Part shown: one piece after another, positions 7,840-16,440 of the stretch
Position numbering within the stretch: position 1 is the first letter of the stretch
Layout of the letters: each line of letters starts with the position of its first letter
Assembly: GCF_022808915.1 (NCBI RefSeq)
Contig: NZ_JAKZFS010000003.1
Location: forward strand, 62,001 to 126,000
DNA length: 64,000 nucleotides
Source of the DNA: Fundidesulfovibrio terrae
Lineage (GTDB): Bacteria > Desulfobacterota > Desulfovibrionia > Desulfovibrionales > Desulfovibrionaceae
Direction of reading: 5' to 3'
Notes under the pieces: generated by a model
What the model was told of the DNA's origin: nothing
Database searches by the model: none
The model's input: the letters and a program-made list of their open reading frames with translations, nothing else
Position numbers and translations under genes: made by a program

Positions 7840-9978
7840 TTAGGACAGCAGGTCGTCGATGAGCTCGACGGTGTGCTTCACGGTGATCTTCGCGCCGTCC
7901 TTGTCCAGGCCGCCCTTGATCTGCATGACGCAGCCCGGGCAGTCCATGGCCACCATGGGCGCTCCAGTGGCCTTGATGTTGGACAGCTTGCGGGTGAGGA
8001 TGGGCTTGGAGATCTCCGGGAACTTGAGCGAGTACGATCCGCCCATGCCGCAGCACATGTCGCACTCGAACATCTCGTCGATCTGGTAGCCGGCCTGGGT
8101 CAGGAGCTCCCTGGGCTCCTTTTCGGCGTGCAGGGTGCGCTTCAGGTGGCAGGAGTCGTGGTAGGTGATCCTGCCCAGGGACTGGCCTTCCTTGAAGGTG
8201 AGCTTGCCTTCGTCCACCAGCTGCTTGACGAAGCTGGAGAAGTCCATGGTCTTGGTGGCCAGGCGGCGGGCCTTGGGCAGCATGTCGCGCTTGCCCAGGC
8301 TCTCGTAGACGTCGATGAACTCGTGCTTGAGAGCCCCGGTGCAGGTGGGGCAGGCCGAGATCACGTAGTCCACATCCTCTTCCAAGAGGGCCTTGATGTT
8401 GTCCGTGGCGTTCCCGGCGGCCACCTCGTAGGCGCCGTTGTAGCGCGCGGGCGCGCCGCAGCAGGTCTGGCCCTTGGGGAAGGTGACGTTGTAGCCGGCC
8501 TTGTTCATGATGCTCACCAGCTTCTCGCCCATGCCGGGATAGGCGAAGTCGATGAGGCAGCCAGCGTAGAAGGCCACCTTTTTGGGCAGCACGGGCTGCT
8601 TGATGGTGTCGAACACGTCGCGGAAGGGCTTGTCGGCGATGGCGGGCAGGCTGCGGAAGTCGGCCAGGCCCGAGAGGAACAGGGGCAGGTGGCGGATGAA
8701 GCCTTCCTTGGCCCCGACCAGGCCCTGGGTCTTGGAGGCCGTGCGCAGCATGGCGTGGAACAGCGGGCGGTTGTTGACCACGGAGAAGATGGCCTTCTGG
8801 ACCACGCCCTGTCCCTGCTCCTTGACCAGCCTGCGGCGGATTTCAAGGATGAGCGCGGGGATGTCGATCTTGCCGGGGCAGACCTGCTTGCAGTTGCCGC
8901 ACTGGATGCACAGGCCCTGGATGTCCTCGCTCTTCTTGAGCTCGTCGAACCAGGCGGTGAGGATGGTGCCGATGCCGCCGGTGTAGACCTTGCCGAACAC
9001 GTGGCCGCCCACCAGGCGGTAGACCGGGCAGACGTTCAGGCAGGAAGCGCAGCGGATGCACTGCAGGGCCTGCTTGAAGATGGGGTCCGCGGCCATCTCG
9101 GAGCGTTTGTTGTCCATGAGGATGATGTGCATGTCCTTCATGGAGCCGTCGTCGTTGGGGGTGGGGCCGGTGATGAGGCTCACGTAGCTGGTGAGCTGCT
9201 GGCTGGTCGCGCTCTTGGGCAGGGCCACCAGGATCGGGGCGGCGTCGGCCCAGGTGGGGACGAGCTTCTCCAGGCCCACGATGGCCACGTGGATCTTGGG
9301 CAGGCTGGTGGTCAGGCGGGCGTTGCCCTCGTTGGTGACCAGAGCGATGGTTCCGGTTTCGGCGATGGCCATGTTGCCGCCGGAGATGCCCATGTCGGCC
9401 TGGAGGAACTTCTCGCGCAGCTCCTTGCGAGCCACTTCCACCAGCTTGGGAATGTCGTTGGTCAGGCGCTCGTTGATTTCCTTGCTGAAGAGGTCGGCCA
9501 CCTCGTCGCGGGTCATGTGGATGGCGGGCATGACCATGTGCGAGGGGGTCTGCCCGGCCAGCTGAATGATCCACTCGCCCAGGTCCGTCTCGTTCACCTG
9601 GATGCCCTGTTTGACCAGGTGGTCGTTCAGGTGGATTTCCTCGGAGGCCATGGACTTGGACTTCACGATTCGTTTGACGCCCTTCTCGCGGCAGAGGTTG
9701 GCGATGTAGTCCTTGACTTCCTTGGGCGAGTTGGCCCGGAAAACCTTGGCGCCGCGCGCGGTGGCGGCCTTGGTGAACTGCTCGGCAAGCTCGTTCTGGT
9801 GCTCGGCGGCGTAGCCCTTGATGGCGGCGATGCGCTCGCGCAGCTGCTCGAAGTCGATGCCTTCGTAGGCCTTCACGCGGGCGGTGGCGTAGGCTTCGGA
9901 GAAGCGGCCCAGGGCGCCGGACAGGTTTGAGTTGTGCAGCGCCTTATCTACGGATTGTTTGAATTCGGTGTTGGCCAT
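7840..9978 (-). CDS. LutB-LutA-type fused lactate oxidation Fe-S protein
   Basis: A 712-residue fusion. The N-terminal half is LutB/LldF-like: a LUD domain (about 60-290, with DMGISGGNMAIAETGT), then two [4Fe-4S] motifs, CIRCASCLNVCP and CIQCGNCKQVCP. The C-terminal half is LutA/LldE-like with two cysteine-rich CCG modules (TCCGAPARYNG and CDMCCGMGGSY, plus CPTCTG and CPGC). Together with LutC this forms an iron-sulfur L- or D-lactate oxidising complex at the inner face of the membrane. In Bacillus LutA and LutB are separate chains; the fused form occurs in Desulfovibrio-type bacteria. ATG 9978 overlaps the lutC stop (TAATG), so translation is coupled. Confidence 0.88.
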   Translation of the reverse strand: MANTEFKQSVDKALHNSNLSGALGRFSEAYATARVKAYEGIDFEQLRERIAAIKGYAAEHQNELAEQFTKAATARGAKVFRANSPKEVKDYIANLCREKGVKRIVKSKSMASEEIHLNDHLVKQGIQVNETDLGEWIIQLAGQTPSHMVMPAIHMTRDEVADLFSKEINERLTNDIPKLVEVARKELREKFLQADMGISGGNMAIAETGTIALVTNEGNARLTTSLPKIHVAIVGLEKLVPTWADAAPILVALPKSATSQQLTSYVSLITGPTPNDDGSMKDMHIILMDNKRSEMAADPIFKQALQCIRCASCLNVCPVYRLVGGHVFGKVYTGGIGTILTAWFDELKKSEDIQGLCIQCGNCKQVCPGKIDIPALILEIRRRLVKEQGQGVVQKAIFSVVNNRPLFHAMLRTASKTQGLVGAKEGFIRHLPLFLSGLADFRSLPAIADKPFRDVFDTIKQPVLPKKVAFYAGCLIDFAYPGMGEKLVSIMNKAGYNVTFPKGQTCCGAPARYNGAYEVAAGNATDNIKALLEEDVDYVISACPTCTGALKHEFIDVYESLGKRDMLPKARRLATKTMDFSSFVKQLVDEGKLTFKEGQSLGRITYHDSCHLKRTLHAEKEPRELLTQAGYQIDEMFECDMCCGMGGSYSLKFPEISKPILTRKLSNIKATGAPMVAMDCPGCVMQIKGGLDKDGAKITVKHTVELIDDLLS

Positions 9979-10529
9979 TAGTTGTTCCCTCCCAGATCGT
10001 CGACGCAGACGACGATGAGGCGTTTGGGTCCGTGGACGCCAATGGTGAGCACGCGCTCGATGTCGGCGGTGCGGCTGGGGCCGGAGATGATGGCCAGGTA
10101 GGCGCAATCCTTGGGATGGACGGTCTCGAGGAGCGCCGGCAGGTCGGGCAGAATCTGGCCGGTGCCGATGATGGCCACGTGGATGATGGGCAGCATGGAG
10201 GCCAGGCGTTCCTTGGGGTCGGAAGAATTCTGGCAGACGCTGCCGGTGTTGGCCAGCCCCCAGTGCATCTGGGTGACGCCGATCTTGGCCTGCTCGGAGC
10301 GGTCGCGGGTGACGTCGAACGCAAGGCCGGGGAATTCCTTGGCCAGGGCGTCCTTGTCCTCGCCCACGAGGAAGGGGCAGTCAGTCCAGACGGCGTAGGA
10401 CTGCGGGGCGTCGGCGATCGCTTCCTTGCGGAAAGTTTCCTTGATGAACTCCATGGCCTCGCCCTTGGCGGCGAAGCGGTGCACCTCGGCGCTCACGGCC
10501 TCGGCCCTGGCTTTGAACAGGTCAAACAT
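9978..10529 (-). CDS. lutC: LutC-like lactate utilisation protein
   Basis: A 183-residue LUD-domain protein. The conserved end ISGPSRTADIERVLTIGVHGP is the family signature. The start ATG 10529 is set by GGAGG five bases upstream; the frame is open further upstream but without a ribosome site. It is first in a two-gene operon with the LutB-LutA fusion. LutC is required for lactate oxidation in Bacillus, but its precise role is not settled. Confidence 0.88.
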   Translation of the reverse strand: MFDLFKARAEAVSAEVHRFAAKGEAMEFIKETFRKEAIADAPQSYAVWTDCPFLVGEDKDALAKEFPGLAFDVTRDRSEQAKIGVTQMHWGLANTGSVCQNSSDPKERLASMLPIIHVAIIGTGQILPDLPALLETVHPKDCAYLAIISGPSRTADIERVLTIGVHGPKRLIVVCVDDLGGNN

Positions 10530-10936
10530 ATCAGTCCTCCGGATGTGAAGGGCGCCCGGCCTGGCCGCCCGTTTCGGCAATGGCGCGCACGCGGCGCAGC
10601 CTGTATTGAGGCGTTGTGTACGGCTTGTTTTCAAAGATATGAAAAATAATTTTCAATACCCCGTTCCGAGGTCTGAATGGCGGTTTTTGAGGGCTGAAAG
10701 GCAGAGCGAATGGCCTGCCGGGAGGGAAGACAGCTAAACTTAATTATTTTAGACAATTAATGAATCGCGCAAGGCCGTTTGGCGCGATTTTCAGGGCCAA
10801 GGGAGCGTTTCCGGACCTGAATGGAGAGAATGACTGAGGCAGAAGGCATGCCGGTCGCCCGGCGAATCGACTGCTGGATCACCGGATCGCCCCTTGGCCT
10901 GCCCTCGCCAGGGATGAAGGGCCGGAAAAGCTTGTC
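10530..10936 (-). promoter_or_regulatory. Upstream region of lut operon with AT-rich palindromes
   Basis: About 400 bases without a gene. Two AT-rich islands stand out: TGAAAA-ATAA-TTTTCA (10640-10655), a perfect palindrome with six-base arms, and TTAATT...AATTAA (10740-10760). Both are 110-230 bases upstream of lutC and could be operators or promoter elements for the operon. I could not identify a canonical -35/-10 pair, and no regulator of the LutR or FNR type is encoded beside it. Confidence 0.35.
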
Positions 10937-11680
10937 CTACAGTTCGAAATGAACCTTGAGGTCCTTGGCGTTGTAGCGGCTGACCAGGATCTCGGTGCGC
11001 TCGCGGTCGCTCATGATGAGCTTGTAGCTGCCCCCGCTCCAGGGCAGGATTTCGGCCACGTGGTTCAGGTTCACCAAGTGGCTGCGGTGGGCGCGGAAGA
11101 AGCCGTGGGGCACGAGCCGGGCCTCCAGTTCGGAGATGGTGGCCTTGACCGTGTAGCGCCCGTGGACCGCGTGCACGGTGATTTTCCCCTCCTCGCTGGT
11201 GACGAAGAAGATGTGCTTGGGCAGGGTGGGCACGATGCGCTCGCCGTCGTACAGGGGGATGCGCCGCTCGGGCTGCCCGGGGGCCGGAGCCTGGGGAGCG
11301 GCGGCGGCGTCCAGGCGCAGGAAACGCCGGGCCTTGTCCACGGCCTTGCGCAGCCGCTCCAGGGTGAAGGGCTTGAGGATGTAGTCCAGGGCGTCGAGCT
11401 CGAACGCCTTGACCGCGTGCTCCTCGTAGGCGGTGACGAAGACCAGCAGCGGCTTCTTGGGCAGGTCGCCGAAGAGATAGGACAGCTCAAGCCCCGAGAG
11501 CCCCGGCATCTGGATGTCCAGGAAGATCAGGTCCGGCTCCAGCTCCCGGATGTCCGGCAGGGCGGCGCGGCCGCTGGGGGACTCCCCCACCACCTCCACG
11601 TTCTCGATGCGTCCGAGCAGGTGCTTGAGTTCGCGGCGCACCGGGCCTTCGTCGTCGATGATGAAAACGGTCAGGTTCAT
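10937..11680 (-). CDS. LytTR-family response regulator
   Basis: A 247-residue regulator. The receiver domain (1-120) has the acidic pair DDE near 9-11, phospho-acceptor Asp55 (LIFLDIQMP) and Lys103 (DYILKPF). An Ala/Pro linker is followed by a LytTR DNA-binding domain (about 145-246) with the typical FFRAHRSHLVNL and GGSYKLIM segments. The gene overlaps the upstream kinase gene by four bases (ATGA), so the two form one two-component system. Targets are unknown; the lut operon next door on the same strand is one possibility. Confidence 0.9.
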   Translation of the reverse strand: MNLTVFIIDDEGPVRRELKHLLGRIENVEVVGESPSGRAALPDIRELEPDLIFLDIQMPGLSGLELSYLFGDLPKKPLLVFVTAYEEHAVKAFELDALDYILKPFTLERLRKAVDKARRFLRLDAAAAPQAPAPGQPERRIPLYDGERIVPTLPKHIFFVTSEEGKITVHAVHGRYTVKATISELEARLVPHGFFRAHRSHLVNLNHVAEILPWSGGSYKLIMSDRERTEILVSRYNAKDLKVHFEL

Positions 11681-13830
11681 GCGCGGGGAATGGAAAAGGA
11701 TATGGAGGTTCCCTGCCCGGGGCTGCTTTCGATGCGCAGGCCGTGCTGGGCACCGTGGATGGCCACAAGCCGGGCGTTGACGTTGCGCAGGGCCAGTCCG
11801 GTGCCCTGGGGCGGGGGCGACGCGCCGGTCTCGTCCAGGAGCGAGGCGGCCACGGAGGGTTCCATGCCCACGCCGTTGTCGCGCACGAAGATGCGCACCG
11901 CCCCGTTTTCAGGGTGCGCTCCGATGACGATCTCGCCGCCCTCCTCCTTGGGCATGATGCCGTGGCGCAGGGCGTTCTCCACCAGTGGCTGCAGGATCAG
12001 CGGCGGCACCGGGCATTCCAGGGCGGCCGGGTCGATGTCGTAGGCCACCCGGAGCCGCTCCTCGAAGCGGGCCCGCTCGATGGAGAGGTAGTCCTCGCAG
12101 TGCTCAAGCTCCTTGGACAATGGGACGCTCGCCCCGCCGGGCTTGATGTTCTTGCGGAAGAAGTCTCCCAGCTTCACCAGCAGGTCCGAGGCGGTCTCGG
12201 GGTCCGTGCGGATGTAGTGCATGATGGAAGTGATGGCGTTGAACAGGAAGTGCGGGTTGATCTGGGCCTGGAGCATCTTGATCTCCGCGTCCGTGCGCAG
12301 CTTCTTCTGGCGTTCGGACTCGAGCAGGGCCAATTCGGCCTGGCGCTTGCTGGTCACGTCGCGCACCACGGAAACCACGCACTTCTCCCCGCCTATCTCC
12401 ACCAGCTCGCCCGAGCGCTCCGCCGTGATCACCTCGCCGGACTTGAGGCGGTACTGCACCTCCTGCACGCTGGTCTTGCCCTGGAGCAGGAAGGACTCGT
12501 CGAGCTCATAGCGCTCGTCGGGGTTTGCGTAGATGCCGATCTCCATGGAGGTCTTGCCGATGACCTCCTCGCGCGTGAAGCCGGTGATGACCATGAAGGC
12601 GTCGTTGACGTCCACGTACCGGCCGTCGGGCATGCTGAGGATGGCGATCCAGTCCGGGCTGTGGCGGAAGATGCGCTCGAACTTCTCCTCCGACTCGCGC
12701 AGGCTGGCCTCGGTCTTCTTGCGGCCCTGGATGTTCACCCACAACGCCACCAGCATGCCGAGCATGACCATGAAGGCCGCGCTCACGGCCAGCACCTTGC
12801 CCCGGTGTTCCTCGTAGAACGAGGCCGGGCGGTTGATGACCAGGCTGTCTTCGGGCAGAAGGCTGGTGGAGATGCCGAAACGGCGCAGCTGCTCGTAGTC
12901 GAACATGTAGCGGTTGGTGCTCTCCTTGACCACGGGGATGTCGCGGACCTTCTCCCCGTCCAGGATGCGCAGCGCCATGCGAGCAGCCACGCTGCCCTGG
13001 TCGACACCGCTGGTCAGAAGTCCCCCCACGATGCCCTTGCCCAGGTAGAAGTCCCACACGCCGTATATGGGCACTCGAGCCTGGCGGGCCACCAGCTCGA
13101 TGGATTCGTCGTAATCGAAGGGATTGCCCGAGCGGTCGCGATTGAATGTCAGAAGCAGGATGATGTCGCCCTGGGCCAGGGAGCGGACCCGCGTGAGCAG
13201 CTCGTCCATGTCCAGGTCGTCCAGGTAGGTCACGGAGACCTTCTTCTCGAATTCCGGCAGCACCTCGGCCAGGACTTTCTTGTTGGCCAAGCCCGTGGCC
13301 GAGCGGTCGTTGATCACCACGATGCGGTAGGTTCCGGGCTGCAGGGCAAGGGCGGTGCGCAGGGTATTGCGCACGTCGTAAGCCTCCACCACGCCGGTGA
13401 AGAAATCCCTCTTGCCCGCGAGCTTGTCCTCGTCGAAGAAGTTCACCCCGCAGAACACGACCGGCGCGTTGGGAAAGAGCGTGGCCCGCTTATCCAGCAG
13501 GAACTGGAAGGCGTCGTCGTCGGAGGCGATGACCGCGTCGAAGCGCACCCGGGCGTACTTGTCTTTGAGGAAATCGGCCAGGCGGGCGTCGTCGCGGCTC
13601 TCGTGGACCCGCTTGGTGTCCATGTATTCGGTGAAGACATCCACGTGAGGGGCGGCCCCCAGCACGGACATCATGCCCGCGTCCACGCTGTCGGTCCAGG
13701 CAAGCCCCTTGTGATAGGAATGCAGCACCAGGATGCGTCTCTTATCCTGGGGGAAGGCTCCCGTGGCGCTCAGGAGCAGCATGGCGGCGACCGCCAGCAG
13801 GGCGAACGGTTTGAAGAAACGAAAACTCAT
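11677..13830 (-). CDS. LytS-like sensor kinase with periplasmic ABC-substrate-binding-type sensor
   Basis: A 717-residue membrane kinase. A signal/anchor helix (8-27) is followed by a periplasmic domain of the ABC_sub_bind type (about 32-320, beginning RRILVLHSYHKG), a second helix (345-365), a PAS domain (378-495), a His_kinase domain with QINPHFLFNAI (phospho-acceptor His527) and a HATPase (about 620-717, DNGVGM and GTGLAL). This is the LytS class, paired with a LytTR regulator. The sensor is homologous to the separate binding protein encoded at 40461-41495. It probably senses a small ligand in the periplasm; the ligand is not known. Confidence 0.87.
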   Translation of the reverse strand: MSFRFFKPFALLAVAAMLLLSATGAFPQDKRRILVLHSYHKGLAWTDSVDAGMMSVLGAAPHVDVFTEYMDTKRVHESRDDARLADFLKDKYARVRFDAVIASDDDAFQFLLDKRATLFPNAPVVFCGVNFFDEDKLAGKRDFFTGVVEAYDVRNTLRTALALQPGTYRIVVINDRSATGLANKKVLAEVLPEFEKKVSVTYLDDLDMDELLTRVRSLAQGDIILLLTFNRDRSGNPFDYDESIELVARQARVPIYGVWDFYLGKGIVGGLLTSGVDQGSVAARMALRILDGEKVRDIPVVKESTNRYMFDYEQLRRFGISTSLLPEDSLVINRPASFYEEHRGKVLAVSAAFMVMLGMLVALWVNIQGRKKTEASLRESEEKFERIFRHSPDWIAILSMPDGRYVDVNDAFMVITGFTREEVIGKTSMEIGIYANPDERYELDESFLLQGKTSVQEVQYRLKSGEVITAERSGELVEIGGEKCVVSVVRDVTSKRQAELALLESERQKKLRTDAEIKMLQAQINPHFLFNAITSIMHYIRTDPETASDLLVKLGDFFRKNIKPGGASVPLSKELEHCEDYLSIERARFEERLRVAYDIDPAALECPVPPLILQPLVENALRHGIMPKEEGGEIVIGAHPENGAVRIFVRDNGVGMEPSVAASLLDETGASPPPQGTGLALRNVNARLVAIHGAQHGLRIESSPGQGTSISFSIPRA

Positions 13831-13953
13831 GACGTGCCTTGGCTGGTCAGGATGGAAACCGCCGGGCCGGCGCGGCGGCTGGGGAGCGTCCTAGCACGAA
13901 CGCGCCCGCAAGGGAATGGCGGCAACGCCCGGCGTTGAGCGCCGGAGGCGGGC

Positions 13954-14703
13954 TCAGGCCGAGGTGGCCCCGAGCTTGGCCACGTAGCGGGCGAATTTGT
14001 CCGCCTCCTTGAACTCGGGATTCAAGCCCAGAGCCTGTTCGAGGGCCTTGGAGCACTCGCCCAGCTCCCCCATGTCGAAGTACACCCTGGCTATGTTGAA
14101 ATAGACGTTCTCGTCGCGCCCGTCGATCTCCAGGGCCTTGGAGAAATACCCCAGGGACTGGTCGAGATGGCCGTCCTTGCGCAGGCTCACGCCACAGGAG
14201 TTGAAGCGCGTGCGGTGCTCGAATCTGACCTTGGGATCACGGCACAGCAGGATGCCGATCACCCTTCCGATGCGCGTCATCAGGGCATGGAGGGCGTCGT
14301 CCTGGCCCGGCTTGCCGGGGCCCGGGATCACGATCTTTTCCACCATGAGGGCGTTCAGGGCGGAGCGTTCGACTTCGCTCAGACTGGCGAGGGAATGGGT
14401 CTGGCCGACCTCGAGCAGCTTGGCAGCCAGGCTGTCCACCACCGGTACCGGGTTCTTGCTGTAATAGAACGGCTCGGGGGTGTACGCCTTGATGAAATCC
14501 TTGGAGGCCATGGGCTTCACCATGCCCGAGGGGAGCCCGGACGTGGCCAGGGGCTGGACCTCGAAGCGCTCCTCCCCGGTCTGGCGCACATACCAGTAGG
14601 TGATGTTCTCATGGTCCGTGGTGGTAATGCCGGAACCGATTTCGCTGACCTTCCGGAGCGAATAGACGCCAAGAACCAGTGGATAGGATACGTCGCCGGT
14701 CAT
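13954..14703 (-). CDS. TPR protein of unknown function
   Basis: A 249-residue cytoplasmic protein. The N-terminal 150 residues match no family I recognise (YPLVLGVYSLRKVSEIG...). The C-terminal 80 residues are tetratricopeptide repeats beginning FNSCGVSLRKDG and including ALEIDGRDENVYFNIARVYF. This module is shared with the proteins at 46318-47130 and 49996-51096. ATG 14703 is preferred (GAGAGGGG just upstream); an in-frame ATG lies at 14730. It probably acts as a protein-interaction scaffold. Confidence 0.65.
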   Translation of the reverse strand: MTGDVSYPLVLGVYSLRKVSEIGSGITTTDHENITYWYVRQTGEERFEVQPLATSGLPSGMVKPMASKDFIKAYTPEPFYYSKNPVPVVDSLAAKLLEVGQTHSLASLSEVERSALNALMVEKIVIPGPGKPGQDDALHALMTRIGRVIGILLCRDPKVRFEHRTRFNSCGVSLRKDGHLDQSLGYFSKALEIDGRDENVYFNIARVYFDMGELGECSKALEQALGLNPEFKEADKFARYVAKLGATSA

Positions 14704-14957
14704 GATGCCCCTCTCGATGCCAACGCACATATCGGGCGCGCGTATAGGGCCGCCCCGGCCCCCGCCCAACTGCCGGGTTCGCGGCGTCCCCTTGGAATCG
14801 CTTTCCTTTTTTATCCGCGCTGCCCGGCAGGGTCAACCTGCCGGGAGGAGGGTTTCACGAAAATGATGCCCCCATGCGGTCCAAAAGAGCTTCACACTCA
14901 TTGCGCTTGACCGGCCGTGCGCATGTGCTTTCCGGGGCACCCAAGCAAGGGGAGCTG

Positions 14958-15077
14958 ATGACGGAGACATGCGTCACCCTTGCGTCACCTGCGCTGCGGC
15001 GCTATGGGATTACGGCTCCTTCCCGGCATGTCCGCAGGCCGGGACACCTACCCTACACCAGCCCGGAGGCTCCATGA
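14958..15077 (+). CDS. Possible 39-residue coupled leader ORF
   Basis: ATG 14958 has AAGGGGAG just upstream, and the frame runs 39 codons to a TGA that overlaps the start of the AhpD-like gene as ATGA. That is the usual sign of translational coupling. The peptide begins MTETCVTLAS and is otherwise Arg/Pro-rich with no recognisable family. The rest of the 370-base gap (14704-15073) holds no other candidate. It may be spurious. Confidence 0.25.
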   Translation: MTETCVTLASPALRRYGITAPSRHVRRPGHLPYTSPEAP

Positions 15078-15406
15078 GCGGCTACTACGATTCGGACGAC
15101 CTGGCCCGGTTCGCCGAGATCGGCAAGGATGCGCCGGAAATGGCGCGCAAGTTCTTCGACTACTACGCCACCGTCTTCGCCGACGGCGCGCTCAGCGAAC
15201 GGGAGAAGTCCCTCATCGCCCTGGCCGTGGCCCACGCGGTGCAGTGCCCCTACTGCATCGAGGCCTACACACGGGCCTGCCTGGAAAAAGGCTCCAACCT
15301 GCCCGAGATGACCGAAGCCGTGCATGTGGCCAACGCCATCAGGGGTGGAGCGGCCCTTGTCCACGGCGTGCAGATGCGCAACATCGCCGAGAAGATATCC
15401 CTGTAG
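15074..15406 (+). CDS. AhpD-like protein, arsenosugar-associated type
   Basis: A 110-residue carboxymuconolactone decarboxylase/AhpD-fold protein with the redox motif CPYCIEAYTRAC and a downstream HVANAIRGGAALVHG helix. Start ATG 15074 has GGAGG in front. It lies five bases upstream of an ArsS-like radical SAM gene. This pairing is the one found for the 'arsenosugar biosynthesis-associated peroxidase-like' family, so the AhpD assignment and the context support each other. The biochemical role of this protein is not established. Confidence 0.82.
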   Translation: MSGYYDSDDLARFAEIGKDAPEMARKFFDYYATVFADGALSEREKSLIALAVAHAVQCPYCIEAYTRACLEKGSNLPEMTEAVHVANAIRGGAALVHGVQMRNIAEKISL

Positions 15407-15411
15407 CCGGC

Positions 15412-16341
15412 ATGTCCCAGGCCAGTCCCAGCTTCCTCCAGACCCTGCGCGCCCATGGCCTCGAACTGTGCAAGGCGGCCGTGAACACCCTCCAGGTGAA
15501 CACGGGCTACCTCTGCAACCTGGCCTGCCGCCACTGCCATCTCGAGGCCGGGCCGTCACGCAGCGAGGTCATGAGCCGGTCCACCATGGCGGACGTGGTG
15601 GCCTGCGCCCGGCGCATCCCCTTCGAAACCGTGGACGTCACCGGCGGAGCCCCGGAAATGGTCCCGGACATCGGCGCGCTGCTTGGCGAACTCGCGCCGC
15701 TGGCCCCGCGCAGGATGTTCAGGACCAACCTTGTGGCCCTGCGCGAAAACATGGGCCTGCTGGACACCCTCGCCTCCGGCGGATGGAACCTGGCGGCCTC
15801 GCTGCCCGCCGTCAGCGGGAGCCAGGTGGAGGCCATGCGCGGGCACGGCGTCTTCGAGGCCAGCCTGGACATGCTGCGCGCGCTGAACGAGGCCGGATAC
15901 GCCTCGGGGGACGGGCTCGAGCTGCACCTGGTGGCCAACCCGGCCGGAGCCTTCCTGCCCCCGGCCCAGGAGGCTGCCCAAAAGCACTTCCAACGGGAAC
16001 TGCTCAGGCGCCATGGGGTGCGGTTCAATTCGCTCTTCGTCTTCGCCAACATGCCGCTGGGCCGGTTCAAGTCATGGTTGGAGCGCTCGGGCAATCTGGA
16101 GGGCTACACGCGCTCACTACGGGAACGCTTCAACCCCGCTGTGGTCCCGGGCCTCATGTGCCGCACCCTCGTGTCCGTGGCCTGGGACGGGACCCTCTAC
16201 GACTGTGATTTCAACCAGGCCGCCCAACTCCCCTCGTCGTCAGTCCGGCACATCTCGGAATTGGCCGCCGGCCAGCCAGGCGGCGACATCCCCACCGGAG
16301 ATCACTGCTTCGCCTGCACCGCCGGTTCCGGCTTCACCTGA
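15412..16341 (+). CDS. arsS: ArsS-like radical SAM protein (DUF3641 end)
   Basis: A 309-residue radical SAM enzyme. The cluster motif is CNLACRHCHLEAGP (near residue 35), followed by VDVTGGAPEM (SAM contact). The C-terminal region has LMCRTLVSVAWDGTLYDCDFNQ and HCFACTAGSG, which is the DUF3641 part of ArsS. ArsS proteins are linked to arsenosugar biosynthesis. The chain stops at CTAGSGFT, whereas family members that I recall continue with a further Cys (SSC); that loss is noted as a finding. No arsM or arsR is in the window. Confidence 0.8.
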   Translation: MSQASPSFLQTLRAHGLELCKAAVNTLQVNTGYLCNLACRHCHLEAGPSRSEVMSRSTMADVVACARRIPFETVDVTGGAPEMVPDIGALLGELAPLAPRRMFRTNLVALRENMGLLDTLASGGWNLAASLPAVSGSQVEAMRGHGVFEASLDMLRALNEAGYASGDGLELHLVANPAGAFLPPAQEAAQKHFQRELLRRHGVRFNSLFVFANMPLGRFKSWLERSGNLEGYTRSLRERFNPAVVPGLMCRTLVSVAWDGTLYDCDFNQAAQLPSSSVRHISELAAGQPGGDIPTGDHCFACTAGSGFT

Positions 16342-16385
16342 AACGGCGCGGTCGGCGAGTAGGCCGGTCCGGCCCGTTCAGACAC

Positions 16386-16415
16386 GAAAAAGCCCCCGCA
16401 CGCGGGGGCTTTTTC
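16386..16415 (+). terminator. Intrinsic terminator after arsS-like gene
   Basis: AGCCCCCGC and GCGGGGGCT form a stem flanked by A and T runs (GAAAAAGC...GCTTTTTC). It is symmetrical and can serve both this operon and the convergent gene at 16441. Confidence 0.92.
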
Positions 16416-16440
16416 AGTCCAGACTCGTTCTTGAAAGAAG

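Noticed and set aside
7837-9930. 697-codon open frame on the plus strand opposite the LutB-LutA fusion
   Set aside because: It is antisense to a protein with intact Fe-S motifs; its translation is Gly/Ala/Val-rich with no motifs, as expected for high-GC shadow frames.
11743-13938. 731-codon plus-strand frame opposite the LytS-like kinase
   Set aside because: Shadow frame: the opposite strand has full sensor-kinase domains in order, and this frame shows none.
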